Of a stretch of 64,000 nucleotides of DNA, positions 25,238-35,550 are shown piece by piece (position 1 is the stretch's first letter; each line of letters opens with the position of its first letter). The stretch spans positions 62,001 through 126,000 of the forward strand of contig CAZQOQ010000002.1 of the NCBI GenBank assembly GCA_964595205.1, read 5' to 3'. Origin of the DNA: JADKIH01 sp964595205. Its GTDB lineage: Bacteria > Bacteroidota > Bacteroidia > AKYH767-A > 2013-40CM-41-45. The translations under genes were made by a program, and so were the position numbers. The notes below the pieces were generated by a model, which was given only the letters and a program-made list of their open reading frames with translations, was not told where the DNA came from and searched no databases.

Positions 25238-28200
25238 CTACTCAACGACTACTTTTCGTTTCATGGAGAATTCGCTGTTGACGGTCTCGAGGATATATAC
25301 ACCTTCTGAGATTCCGGAGAGTGAAATTTCTTTCGTATAAGAAACACCGGTCGATTTAATGTTTTCGTGCAATACAAGTTTACCGTCGGCCGAGAATAAA
25401 TTCAGTGATAACGTTTTGAAAGTATTTGCCGGAATTGTAATCGTTAATTGATCATGTGCGGGATTCGGAAAGACTTTGATGAGGTCGCTCGTATTTTTAT
25501 CCGCCACAGCGGTAATTAATCTTACAAAGACTTCATCGCCGGCCTGGCAACCATTGCTGTCAACCACCGTAACGCTGTATAATCCTTCTGAATTTACATC
25601 TATTTCATCGGTCGTTTGCCCTGTAGACCAATGATAAGAAGAAAATTCGTCACCCGCGTCGAGTGTAATCTGTTGACCGCTCAGAATATCGATGGTGTCT
25701 GCGCCGAGATCGACAACAGGGATTCCATAAATGAATGCATTAACCGCAACCGGCGGGCCGGTACAAGCAGAATGTGCGACGATATAATAAGTGGTTGTTG
25801 ATAATAGTAATGGCGTTGTGAAGGACGAACCTGTGCCGACAATATTCCCGCCGATATCATCATACCAGACGAGGGTATCAGTTGGAACAGGATCGAGGGC
25901 GGATAAATTTACGACTCCCGGTCCGCAACTCGATCCTTCTGAAACAGAAGCAACCTGCGATCCGCCGATGATTGCATTAACGGGGATTCTTACGCTGCGA
26001 CAGGAATTACCGGTCTCAACATAGAAAGCTGTGGTGGCATTTAATACAGGTGTGGTGTAATCCGAACCCGTACCCAGTAAATTGCCTCCGGTTAAGGAAT
26101 CGTACCAGAATATATCTTCAGGAGATGATGCATGAAGGACAACGATGCCTGCACCACATCGTGTGCTGTCGGCTGTTGCAGGCGCAGCTGGGGGAACGAT
26201 TAAGTCGACATGGACAGGCACACGAGAACTGTTACAGCCGATTCCCGCCTCGGTATAAAAAGTAGTTGAAGAAGTCAGGTATGGCGTGGTGAACAACAAT
26301 CCAGTATCCAGGCGGGTGCCGCCGGAAGAGACATCGAACCAGTTCACCTGCTCGGGTGAAGAAGCCCTGATGACAGCAATTCCATCGCCGCAATGCGTTG
26401 TGTCGAATACCTGAGGAGGATTCGGAACGCTCGAGATCAGCGCTCTGATCCTTTCGCGAGTGCTTCTGCAACTGGCACCGGTTTCCACATAGTAATTTTC
26501 AGAATTCGACAAAGAAGGTGTGGTATACGTGGAACCGGTTGCGAATGCACTTCCCCCCGATTGATGATCGAACCAGTAGATCTGTTGCGGTGCCGAGGCG
26601 GTTAACGTAACCTGGCCAGGGCCGCATCTCGAAACATCATTCACGACAGGCGGAGCAGGAATTGAATCGATCACCGCCTGTACAGAAACTCTGGTGCTGA
26701 CGCATGAACCGCTATGTGATTCCAGGTAATATGTTGTGGTGCCGCTCAAAATCGGAGTCGTGAACGATGTGCCGGAATCTAAAGCAATGCCACCGCTGGG
26801 ATTCTCATACCAGAAAATTTCATTAGAGGAAGTTGCAGTAAGGGTTAAGGATCCCATACCGCATCTTGAATTGTTAGCCGGCGATGGAGCCGCTGGAACA
26901 GCTACAACGACAGCCTGTACACCTGCACGAACACTCGTGCATCCGGAAATTTTTGTCTGAGCATAGTATGTAGTTGTAGCGGAAATAACTGGTGTGGTAA
27001 AGCTGGTTCCTGAACCGACAGGACTTCCACCGCTTGAAGCGGTATACCAGGTAATTGTTCCGGGCGATGCAGTTGTTAATACAAGTGATCCCGATCCACA
27101 GGTTGTATCACCGGTTAAGACGGGAGCGGAAGGAACAGGAATTATCGCTGCCTCAACAGAAATCCGGCTGCTTCTGCATGTATTTCCTGTTTCGACATAA
27201 TAAGTAGTTGTAGAAGATAATGACGGAGTAACATACGTCGATCCCGTTCCTACAGGCGCCCCTCCGGAAGATACGGTATACCAGTAAATCTGTTCCGGGG
27301 AATTAGCACTGAGTGTAACAGTTCCTGTTCCGCAATTCGATCCGTCACTCGCGACCGGTGGAGAAGGAATCGCATTAACGACAGCCTGAACGGGTGTTCT
27401 CGGACTTGTACAGCCGTTATATCCTTCGGCATAATAAGTCGTGGTGCTGCTGATCGATGGTGTTGTGAATGACGTGCCTGTTGCAAGAGCGGTGCCGCCT
27501 GACGATGAACTGAACCAGGAAATGGTACCTGTTGATGTCGCGGAAATAGTTACAGTGCCAGGTCCGCAGCGAGAACCATTTGTAGCGACCGGAGCACTGA
27601 GAGACTGTGCGATGATAGCCTGGACAGAGATGCGGTTACTCCTGCAGTTGTTTCCTGTTTCGAGATAATAAGTTGTAGTTGCCGTTAATGAAGGAGTAAC
27701 GAAAGATGCCCCGGTGAATATTGGTGACCCGCCAGAAGATGAAGTATACCAGTATACCTGTTCGGGTGAAGATGCATTGAGGGTCACGCTACCATTTCCG
27801 CATCGGGTGACGCTCGAACAAACAGGAGCCGAAGGAACGCTGTTTATCGTGGCAACAGCTGCCGTGCGACTGCTATGGCAGAGAGTACCAGCCTCGGCAT
27901 AATATATCGTTGTCGTGCTGATCGAAGGAGTATTGAAAGTGCTTCCGGTTCCAAGTAATGTTCCACCTGTAGAAGCGCTGTACCAGTAAATAGTTTCAGA
28001 CGATGTACCTGACAATGCAACACTGCCTGTTCCACACCGTGAATTACTCGTAGTTGACGGAGCAGGCGGCGGTGATCCTACGAATGCCTGTACGGGAACA
28101 CGGGCACTTGAACACTGGTATCCTGCTTCTGCATAATAGGTTGTTGTCACGCTGATTGGCGGCGTGTCAAAAACAGAACCCAGGTAAACGAGATTTCCTC

Positions 28201-31200
28201 CGGATGGCGCATCGTACCAGTTGACCTGCTCGGATGCTGTTGCGCTAATTGTTGCCGAACCGGGGGCACATAACGTATCGTTGACACCAACAGGACTTGC
28301 CGGAACCGGAATTACAATGGCGATGCCGCGCACACGCACACTCGGGCAACCGCTGTTGGCTTCAGCATAAAATGTATCTGTCCTGGTCAGAAATGGAGTT
28401 GTAAAGGATAGACCAGTACCAATCGACGAACCGCCGTTTGGCGAATTGTACCATTTTACCGGATTAGGTGAACTTGCGTTTAATACCATAGTACCATCTC
28501 CGCAACGCGATGTATCGGTTACGGTTGGAACGGGTGTAGTGTTAACAGTAACCATGACTTCGATCCTCGGACTCGGACATACGCTTCCGGCCTCCACAAA
28601 GAAAGAAGTATCATTATTTAAAATGTTAGTGGTATAGTTCGAGCCTGTTTCCAGTAATCCTCCGCCGGATGCTGCATTATACCAACGAATAGTAGCGGTA
28701 TCGGTGGCGTGCAAAGAAACAGTTCCTGGACCGCAGCGGGTCACATCGCTGGAAACAGGAGAAGCGGCAATTTCATTGACTGTTGCAGTAGTAGCAACTG
28801 AAGGACTGGTACATGTTCGACCTGTTCGTGCATAATACGTTGTAGTCTGGGTAAGAGCGGGCGTAACAAGTGTATCACCTATGCTGATTAAATTTCCTCC
28901 TGTAGGTGCATCATACCAGAAAACAGAATCGGTTGACGAAGCGAGAAGCAACAGATTTCCCGGTCCGCAACGACTGGCAGATGTCGTAACAGGCGATGGC
29001 TGCTGGGTAACGACTGTGATGACCGTAGCCGGTGTTACGATGGAACATCCCTGGTATGTAACACCAACCGAATAAGAACCGGACGATGTGGCGGTATAAG
29101 TTGAATCGGTGGCTCCGGAGATGTCTATGCCGTTTCTCTTCCACTGATAAGAATATCCCGGTACATAAGTGGCATGCAGGTAAGCGCTTCCTCCAACACA
29201 GAATGTTGTCGTACCATCAATGGTAACAGGAATTGACAACAGTGGACTATAAGCTTTGCCGGGAGATCCTCCGATACAACCGGTGAACCAGCTCGTACCA
29301 TTATTCGGATCTGCGGTGTTGGCAGATAATTCACAGGTATATCCTCCACCATCTGCCTGAACGGGCCAGGGAGACAAATCCTGATAGTAGAAAGAAAGAT
29401 ACAGGGTATTCAGGTAATTAAACAAACGAATCTGATCGCCGCTATTGCTGAAATTAAAACCTATCGGGCCGATGCGGTTATTTACATTCGGATATTGTGA
29501 CTTGAATTTGACACTGTCTTCAATAAGCACCAGGTAACCATTAGCGGGAATCACAGTTCCGGTAGGGAAAACAAACATATGATCATCCTTCGAATCGCTC
29601 AGTTTCCAGCCGGAGATATTAATGCTGGTCGATCCGTAGTTGTGTAATTCAATCCAGTCGCCTGCGTTATAAGCAGAGTCGGAATTGTAATTCAATTCAC
29701 TCACACATATTTTCGGTGTAACTGCTGAACCTGTAAAGTATGCCGTGATCTGATCGTTAGCAGTGAAATTATATGTAACAGACTGGTTAAAATTATTGGA
29801 ACTGATGGTAACATTTGACCGGAAATGATCGAACGTGTATCCAGGGTTTGGAATAGCGGTTATGGTCACAGGATTTCCGTTGAAGTAGGTACCAGACCAC
29901 GGATATGTAGTCGGTGTGATCGTACTGATTTCGATTCTTCCTGATCCGGCTGGCGAGGTGGCAAGTGTAAGCACTACCTGATCTGTCATTCCGAATTCGG
30001 ACTCAATCTGATCCCTCACCTTTGCAGGGCGGGCATTCGCAAAATTAGTTACTGCAGCGATGTTGTTAGCCCAGGTTGTGGCATTACTCCCCCACTTTGC
30101 AAAATGCTGGGTCATGTCGAATGACATGGTGTCCCTGTACGACTTCATCACGTTGTTGATGTTTGAAGGGAGGTAAATCGTATTAATTAAATCAGCGTAA
30201 CGATTGATAAAATATCTCTTATAGGTCGGATTGTTCAGAATTGCATCAAACATTTCAGAGCTGTAACTGAAAGCTGCAGGATTTCTGGCGACGGCTATTT
30301 TATTTTCATTGACGGTCGAACTGCCATTGTATCCCAATCCCATATCAAGATCATACAGCATGTATTTCCATTTAGAACCAGGTGCATTGGGTCTCCACCA
30401 TTTGATATTATTCGTCCAGTCGCCGATCCAGTCACCATTGTTATAATATGTTTCGGCTATAAAATAATCGGTGTAATTCTTCAGATCCAGCCTGGCATTT
30501 ATGTTATCATAATAAGTCTGAGTAGATGGGTTCTGAACGGTTGCATAATTATACAAATCCCAAAAGGTACCATCGCTGCCATATTTTACTTCGATGTTTG
30601 CACCCGATTCGACCAGGTAATCAATTTCATTTTTATCCAGGCCGAAATTATTTTTCATCCAGTGCTGATCATGATTTTCATAGATGCAGTACACTCCCCA
30701 ATATGCTCCGTTTAAAAATGCAATTGCAGGCTCAGCTGCGAGATATCCTGAAAAAGTACTCTTCTGAATCCTCTGCATCAATGCATCTCTGAAATGAACC
30801 ACGTTCCAGTCAGTTCCGGAATTACGCAGAATGAAATTGTTGATGTCATCAACAAATGGTTTGTCATTGTACAATGGATAATTGATGGAACCGGTACCGA
30901 ATTTATCGCTGAGTTTTACTTCAAAACTTTTCTGTGGCTTGGCTCTCGAGTAATTTCCATAAATTTCAATTTCTGCATCGAAACGAACGACAAGGTTTTT
31001 ATACTTATCAAAAAATTCAATCGATGCGGGCTTAGCCCAATCCATCCAGAAGTTTGCTCCAAAATATGGGGAGGTGGCACCGGCATTAGGACCCAAGGTA
31101 TAGATACCCGTATTCTCATCCCAAAGATTGAGAGAGTCGGTCGTAATTGAAAACGATGGCAGATGAGTGTCCTCGTTAATCAGGTAAGTATTTGTGACCA

Positions 31201-32515
31201 CCTCACTCGGAAGATATCCGCTGGCAAAAACCTTTGCACGGACGCTCGTTGAAGATGAAATTGTGAAGGCAGACGTATAAAGCCGGCTGGAGGTCGATGG
31301 TTCGTCACCATTGAGTGTATACCTGATCGAACCTCCCGGGGTGGTATTTGTCAACGTGAGTGTCTTGCTTGAATTATAATAACCGCCCTGGACAGAAAAT
31401 ACCGGAGGATTGGCATAGCCGCTGTAACACGTAGATGAGTTATTGGTAGCATCCGGCGTAGGCACGGAAACAAAACACCAGTTGTTTGACCCGTCAGGCT
31501 TTCTGCAATACGAATTATCGGAAGACATTGCAGGATATGTTTTCTGATCGATGATCGTTCCGGATGGGTTTACGAGAAAAACAGTTTCACCATTCCTGGA
31601 CAATTTAAACTTTGCATTGAAATAATCCTTTGGCGGAACGAGGAACCAGGAAGGAATTGCTGAAAATGTCAATCCGGTAGACTTCATTCCGAAAAACAGA
31701 TATGGCAGGGAAGTAATGTCGTTGCTGTTTAAAGGAGTATTGTGCGTCTCGATGGCCAACACATTATTTGTCGGCCTGAGTAGCGACTTAAACAAAGAGG
31801 GAGAAATGTAAAACGAATCCGGAGCGAGTCCCTGGTACATGGCTGCTTCATGAGAACTCCTGGCCATTTCATTCCAGGCCGGACGTTGTCCTTCGATTCC
31901 GATATTCGACCGCGCAATTTCAACCCCGTTTAAGTATGCAACGAAGCCATCGTCATAATCCATCATCAGGATGGCTTTAAGTACCTGGGATGTATCCGGA
32001 ATATTAAACGTCTTCCTCATCATTACAGAAATGCACTGGGAAACTGTTGTGCCGTCATCACTGTCGCCGAAACCGACTCCACCACTTCCTGACGACCAGA
32101 CATTCTGATTAAAGCTCGGGTTCCTCCAGTTAGTATCTATCGATGCACTGCCAACTTCATATCTCCATGTTGATGTAGCATTCACGGCCATTTCCCAATG
32201 ATCGGCAATCACTTCACTCGTCGAATCAGAAGCAAACACTAAAATCTTTTTACCTGATTGAAGGCTGTATGATGGAAATTTAAAACGGAATAACTTAGAT
32301 GTGTCGTCGGTCAAACCATAACCGGCTAAATTCAAGGTTGAACCACTTGAATTATGCAGTTCAATCCAGTCATCATATTGTGCATTCGAATTTTGTATAA
32401 TTGAGATGTTTGCCGGACATATCTCATTTATAACCACCTGAGAATAAGTGGAAATCACAAAAAAGAAAGACATTATAAATCCTAATAAAATGGATTTTTT
32501 CGAAAAATCAGTCAT
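25238..32515 (-). CDS. Giant T9SS surface protein: lamin-tail, CotH kinase-like and 14 Ig-like repeats
   Basis: 2425 residues. A signal peptide (1-26) is followed by a lamin-tail domain (about 27-130), a chitobiase C-terminal-like domain (about 370-450) and a CotH-like kinase region (about 455-800, with YMLYDLDMGLGYNG). A divergent beta repeat and a second lamin-tail domain (about 940-1075) come next. Then fourteen Ig-like repeats of roughly 80 residues (about 1175-2265) each begin with an [S/T]-x-C-G-x-G motif and mostly carry a second Cys before an S-x-R motif. A type A T9SS sorting domain ends the protein (from about 2345, VFPNPAHDQLTITI). It is probably a long surface-exposed adhesin or structural protein. 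CotH relatives phosphorylate proteins; activity here is not shown. Confidence 0.88.
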   Translation of the reverse strand: MTDFSKKSILLGFIMSFFFVISTYSQVVINEICPANISIIQNSNAQYDDWIELHNSSGSTLNLAGYGLTDDTSKLFRFKFPSYSLQSGKKILVFASDSTSEVIADHWEMAVNATSTWRYEVGSASIDTNWRNPSFNQNVWSSGSGGVGFGDSDDGTTVSQCISVMMRKTFNIPDTSQVLKAILMMDYDDGFVAYLNGVEIARSNIGIEGQRPAWNEMARSSHEAAMYQGLAPDSFYISPSLFKSLLRPTNNVLAIETHNTPLNSNDITSLPYLFFGMKSTGLTFSAIPSWFLVPPKDYFNAKFKLSRNGETVFLVNPSGTIIDQKTYPAMSSDNSYCRKPDGSNNWCFVSVPTPDATNNSSTCYSGYANPPVFSVQGGYYNSSKTLTLTNTTPGGSIRYTLNGDEPSTSSRLYTSAFTISSSTSVRAKVFASGYLPSEVVTNTYLINEDTHLPSFSITTDSLNLWDENTGIYTLGPNAGATSPYFGANFWMDWAKPASIEFFDKYKNLVVRFDAEIEIYGNYSRAKPQKSFEVKLSDKFGTGSINYPLYNDKPFVDDINNFILRNSGTDWNVVHFRDALMQRIQKSTFSGYLAAEPAIAFLNGAYWGVYCIYENHDQHWMKNNFGLDKNEIDYLVESGANIEVKYGSDGTFWDLYNYATVQNPSTQTYYDNINARLDLKNYTDYFIAETYYNNGDWIGDWTNNIKWWRPNAPGSKWKYMLYDLDMGLGYNGSSTVNENKIAVARNPAAFSYSSEMFDAILNNPTYKRYFINRYADLINTIYLPSNINNVMKSYRDTMSFDMTQHFAKWGSNATTWANNIAAVTNFANARPAKVRDQIESEFGMTDQVVLTLATSPAGSGRIEISTITPTTYPWSGTYFNGNPVTITAIPNPGYTFDHFRSNVTISSNNFNQSVTYNFTANDQITAYFTGSAVTPKICVSELNYNSDSAYNAGDWIELHNYGSTSINISGWKLSDSKDDHMFVFPTGTVIPANGYLVLIEDSVKFKSQYPNVNNRIGPIGFNFSNSGDQIRLFNYLNTLYLSFYYQDLSPWPVQADGGGYTCELSANTADPNNGTSWFTGCIGGSPGKAYSPLLSIPVTIDGTTTFCVGGSAYLHATYVPGYSYQWKRNGIDISGATDSTYTATSSGSYSVGVTYQGCSIVTPATVITVVTQQPSPVTTSASRCGPGNLLLLASSTDSVFWYDAPTGGNLISIGDTLVTPALTQTTTYYARTGRTCTSPSVATTATVNEIAASPVSSDVTRCGPGTVSLHATDTATIRWYNAASGGGLLETGSNYTTNILNNDTSFFVEAGSVCPSPRIEVMVTVNTTPVPTVTDTSRCGDGTMVLNASSPNPVKWYNSPNGGSSIGTGLSFTTPFLTRTDTFYAEANSGCPSVRVRGIAIVIPVPASPVGVNDTLCAPGSATISATASEQVNWYDAPSGGNLVYLGSVFDTPPISVTTTYYAEAGYQCSSARVPVQAFVGSPPPAPSTTSNSRCGTGSVALSGTSSETIYWYSASTGGTLLGTGSTFNTPSISTTTIYYAEAGTLCHSSRTAAVATINSVPSAPVCSSVTRCGNGSVTLNASSPEQVYWYTSSSGGSPIFTGASFVTPSLTATTTYYLETGNNCRSNRISVQAIIAQSLSAPVATNGSRCGPGTVTISATSTGTISWFSSSSGGTALATGTSFTTPSISSTTTYYAEGYNGCTSPRTPVQAVVNAIPSPPVASDGSNCGTGTVTLSANSPEQIYWYTVSSGGAPVGTGSTYVTPSLSSTTTYYVETGNTCRSSRISVEAAIIPVPSAPVLTGDTTCGSGSLVLTTASPGTITWYTASSGGSPVGSGTSFTTPVISATTTYYAQTKISGCTSVRAGVQAVVVAVPAAPSPANNSRCGMGSLTLTATSSNEIFWYENPSGGIALDSGTSFTTPILSGTTTYYLESHSGSCVSTRVSVQAVIDSIPAPPVVNDVSRCGPGQVTLTASAPQQIYWFDHQSGGSAFATGSTYTTPSLSNSENYYVETGASCRSTRERIRALISSVPNPPQVFDTTHCGDGIAVIRASSPEQVNWFDVSSGGTRLDTGLLFTTPYLTSSTTFYTEAGIGCNSSRVPVHVDLIVPPAAPATADSTRCGAGIVVLHASSPEDIFWYDSLTGGNLLGTGSDYTTPVLNATTAFYVETGNSCRSVRIPVNAIIGGSQVASVSEGSSCGPGVVNLSALDPVPTDTLVWYDDIGGNIVGTGSSFTTPLLLSTTTYYIVAHSACTGPPVAVNAFIYGIPVVDLGADTIDILSGQQITLDAGDEFSSYHWSTGQTTDEIDVNSEGLYSVTVVDSNGCQAGDEVFVRLITAVADKNTSDLIKVFPNPAHDQLTITIPANTFKTLSLNLFSADGKLVLHENIKSTGVSYTKEISLSGISEGVYILETVNSEFSMKRKVVVE
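25720..28990 (-). repeat. Fourteen tandem Ig-like coding repeats inside the giant protein
   Basis: About 235-250 bp per repeat. Each unit follows the pattern Cys-Gly, short strand, W-[Y/F] core, GG turn, G-[S/T]-x-[F/Y]-x-T-P, T-T-[Y/F]-Y, then C-x-S-x-R. The protein pattern is constant while DNA identity between units is moderate, which points to old duplications under selection. The [S/T]-R-C-G motif is altered in a few units (TLCAPG, SNCGTG, TTCGSG, THCGDG, SSCGPG). Confidence 0.85.
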
Positions 32516-32876
32516 TGATTGGGAAGTAATATTCGAGGCGTTTTTTAAAATTGTGCTCAGGGTGTGAAATTAACTAAAGATTAGCCTTTTATTCAATCAA
32601 ATTGATGAATGTTGATAATATTATGGCGAATACCTTATTTGAACTTATTAGTGCTGCGGCAGGCTCTAAATCTTTAAAAAAAGGGAAATACTAAATTACT
32701 GTTAGTCAGAAATTTACAATATTCATCTATTCAATACCGGACTTCAATATCCTTTAAAAAAACCCGCATAAAGAAGGATAGAAAAAGTCCGATTCAGATG
32801 AAATAAAAATGAAGAATTTGCCCTTCCATTAAATAAGTCTTATATATACAAGCAGCAGAATCAAAGCGCTTTCAGA
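32516..32876. other. Gene-free stretch upstream of the giant protein gene
   Basis: 361 bp of AT-rich sequence between two minus-strand genes. It must hold the promoter of the giant gene, but I see no clear TTTG/TAnnTTTG pair, RNA gene or repeat. Confidence 0.5.
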
Positions 32877-33383
32877 TTATTTAATGCCCAGGCTATCCAG
32901 CTCTCTGACCTCCACGGTAGGAGGCATAATATTATTCCGTATTTTATATTTGACTAATTCTGCTACGCGTTTTGCTTTTTCTTCAGTGTCGAATCCATTA
33001 TTTCCCGGCAGCGCAGGCACATTCGGCTGATGAACATACACTTTACCATCCATTAAAATATCATAACCAAAACCACTCATATCATTATTCTTAAATACCC
33101 TCGATTCAATGTTAACGTTTTTTATCTGCGCATTTCTTGCGTGGAGTCCTGCGGAATCAACAGAAGGAACTCCTTTATTCGAATTGATAAAATCGGTTTC
33201 GATTGAATTTCCTGCAGTCCCCTGCTCCAACATTACCGAAGACGATGCTGCTGATGAATCTTTTGCATTGGAATTTTTTAACGCTTCATGTTTATCCTTT
33301 GAATCACCACCGCAAGCAATGAATAAAATGACACATAAAAACGTTAAGAAACTTTTTTGATATGAACTGTGGCAACTATTCAT
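32877..33383 (-). CDS. DUF4907 family lipoprotein
   Basis: 168 residues. A lipoprotein signal with lipobox FIACGG (lipidated Cys24) is followed by a low-complexity Ser/Ala-rich linker. A C-terminal domain (about 95-165) with GFGYDILMDGKVYVHQPNVP and TEEKAKRVAELV matches the DUF4907 pattern found in Bacteroidota. It should be anchored in a membrane facing the periplasm or surface. Its function is unknown. It follows the M2 peptidase gene by 26 nt on the same strand and may be co-transcribed. Confidence 0.78.
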   Translation of the reverse strand: MNSCHSSYQKSFLTFLCVILFIACGGDSKDKHEALKNSNAKDSSAASSSVMLEQGTAGNSIETDFINSNKGVPSVDSAGLHARNAQIKNVNIESRVFKNNDMSGFGYDILMDGKVYVHQPNVPALPGNNGFDTEEKAKRVAELVKYKIRNNIMPPTVEVRELDSLGIK

Positions 33384-33409
33384 TACTTTTTCCTCCTGCT
33401 TTTTTACAA

Positions 33410-35221
33410 TTATTGAGGCATCTCAAGCGTGTATTTCCTTCCTGCATTCTCTTTCTTCAGCCAGTCCATGAGTGGCATGAAATAATCAAGCATTGAGCGC
33501 GCACTGAGATCTTCGCCGGTTTTATCCTTCAGTAATTTTCTCCAGTCCTCGCTGCTGCCCGGCTTCATTAATTCGCTGATGAATTTCCCAACTTCCTTGT
33601 TGCCAAAATAATTTGTTGCATGAGGATCCTGCTTAAGAATGTTTTTGGAAATGTAATCGTGTACCTGGAAAAGCAGAATATACGATAATGCATAGTCGTA
33701 ATATTGTGCGGGATCATCATTGATATGAGTCTTGGTCGCCGCATCACAAAATTCTTCTCCTCTTTCGGATGGCGGAACGATGCCCTGGTATTTTTTTACA
33801 AGCTCCCACCAGCGCTTGTTCCATTCATCCACAGAAAGGTTTCCGGCATACAGGTCACGCTCAAAAACGCTCATGGTTCCTGTACTCCAGGGTATAAATA
33901 CGATGTAATTCAGCGCATCTTTCAAAAGCTGTTTCGTATCATCTGTTTTTGTTTCGGCATTTACTAAGCCGAGTCCCGCTGCAAACGGTTTTTGCATGGC
34001 AGCGAGTCCCATCATGCTTCCCAATGCCTCGTGGTATGCCCGGTTTGCACCTTCACGAAGCAGGATGGGAATCTCCGGCGTGCTGTAACTCAGGTAATAA
34101 TAGATGTGACCATATTCGTGATGAACGGTTTCATACCATTGCGAGTTAGGAACGATGCTCATCAGCGAGCGGACATCATGATCAAGATTCATGTGCCAGG
34201 CAGATGCATGTGTGTTCTTCTTGTAGCCTGCATCCCTGGGAACCGGATAAAGGCTCGATTTTTCCCAGAACGAATTCGGTAAAGAAGGAAAGCCGAGAGA
34301 CACATAAAATTTCTCGCCCTGCTTCGCAACCCATTCCGCATCTTTGGTCTTAAGGGAACTATCCAGGTTCAAACCCTCCACCGTAACCATTTCACTCCAG
34401 TCCTGGCCCCACCGGTTGCTCAGCCAGTGAGCCGGAATAAAATCAGGAACATCACTGACATGATATTTTTTTGCAAGCTCGTATCTCATAAATGTATGCA
34501 ACTCCCTGTACAATGGAAAAAGTTCCTGGTTGAACTTCTTCAGGAGTTCCATCATCTCATCGGTGTTCATTCCGTAATCGGAAACCTGGTATGAAAAATA
34601 GTCGGAATAGCCGAGCGACTTAACCACTTCATTCCGGAGTTTTCGCAATTCGATGAGTCCGCCTTTTAGCTCCCTGCCAGCTTCTTTACTCGACTCCCAG
34701 GCTCGTAATCTGAGTGAAATATCAGTTGCCGAAGAGAGAATAGAATCGATATCGTTTGGTGTAACCTCTTTACCATCGAGCATAAATTTGAATCCATAGA
34801 GTTTTTCTGTTTGAGCCGTGCCAGCCTTGATCAGAATTTTCACGACACTGTCAGCCTTCTCCGGATTTCCCGCCGCCAGGTATAATATCTTTTTAAGTTG
34901 TTTGACCTGGATTGGCGAGAGCTCCTTTTCCAGCGTTAAAAACGAAGTTGCTTTTTCAATGTTCTCATTGCTTCCGGTAAATTTTGCAAGAGCCTCGTCA
35001 GCAAGTCCGGACTGATATGCATTCATCGTATCGCCTTCAACGATGTGAGTATTCACCTGCCATTGCCCGTTGCTGCTTGCCGTGTATAATTCCTGGTACT
35101 TCCGGTTATACATGTCGAGATATTCCTGCACTTCCTTCACGGTTGGCTTCTGATTCGTACAAGAAAATGCGGTAATCAGTACCAGTAATAAATTAACGGC
35201 TGTTTTGTAATTCAAATTCAT
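33410..35221 (-). CDS. M2 family (ACE-like) dipeptidyl carboxypeptidase, lipoprotein
   Basis: About 603 residues from the ATG at 35221; an upstream in-frame start gives 21 extra residues before an obvious lipoprotein signal, so I rejected it. The lipobox ITAFSC puts the lipidated cysteine at residue 21. The zinc motif H368-E-Y-G-H372 in VHHEYGHIYYYLSY matches the M2 (angiotensin-converting enzyme) family, with the third ligand Glu in REGANRAYHEALG about 24 residues on. It would trim dipeptides from peptides outside the cytoplasm. Length is normal for a bacterial single-domain M2 enzyme. Confidence 0.92.
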   Translation of the reverse strand: MNLNYKTAVNLLLVLITAFSCTNQKPTVKEVQEYLDMYNRKYQELYTASSNGQWQVNTHIVEGDTMNAYQSGLADEALAKFTGSNENIEKATSFLTLEKELSPIQVKQLKKILYLAAGNPEKADSVVKILIKAGTAQTEKLYGFKFMLDGKEVTPNDIDSILSSATDISLRLRAWESSKEAGRELKGGLIELRKLRNEVVKSLGYSDYFSYQVSDYGMNTDEMMELLKKFNQELFPLYRELHTFMRYELAKKYHVSDVPDFIPAHWLSNRWGQDWSEMVTVEGLNLDSSLKTKDAEWVAKQGEKFYVSLGFPSLPNSFWEKSSLYPVPRDAGYKKNTHASAWHMNLDHDVRSLMSIVPNSQWYETVHHEYGHIYYYLSYSTPEIPILLREGANRAYHEALGSMMGLAAMQKPFAAGLGLVNAETKTDDTKQLLKDALNYIVFIPWSTGTMSVFERDLYAGNLSVDEWNKRWWELVKKYQGIVPPSERGEEFCDAATKTHINDDPAQYYDYALSYILLFQVHDYISKNILKQDPHATNYFGNKEVGKFISELMKPGSSEDWRKLLKDKTGEDLSARSMLDYFMPLMDWLKKENAGRKYTLEMPQ

Positions 35222-35328
35222 ACAATTTAATTTTAAGGAAACAAGTATAGCTATAATTAAATTATGCATAAAGGTCATTAACATTTATCACTGGCATCAG
35301 TATTTTTATTTTCTTTGCCAAAAGTTTT

Positions 35329-35402
<74 letters not shown>

Positions 35403-35410
35403 CGCTATCA

Positions 35411-35470
35411 AGGTTTGGAGTTTGGCGTTAACATGAAAATTAAAACGAACAAACGCCAAACGCCAAGCCA
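35411..35470. repeat. Short inverted 7-mer repeats after tRNA-Ala
   Basis: The left arm (about 35411-35430) has GTTTGGA, GTTTGGC, GTTAAC. The right arm (about 35447-35470) has AAACGCC, AAACGCC, AAGCC in inverted orientation. The arms can pair over about 16-18 bp and stand where a terminator for the tRNA would be. It is the smallest member of the intergenic array family in this window. Confidence 0.65.
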
Positions 35471-35550
35471 TTTTTTAAGTTGGCCTGATAAATGGTTGTG
35501 ATTTTCTCAAATTACCTCCTTACTTTTACCCGTCATACAAACTCAATTGG

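Noticed and set aside
30794..31150. 118-codon plus-strand frame within the giant gene
   Set aside because: Lies wholly inside the CotH region of the large protein; no independent evidence.
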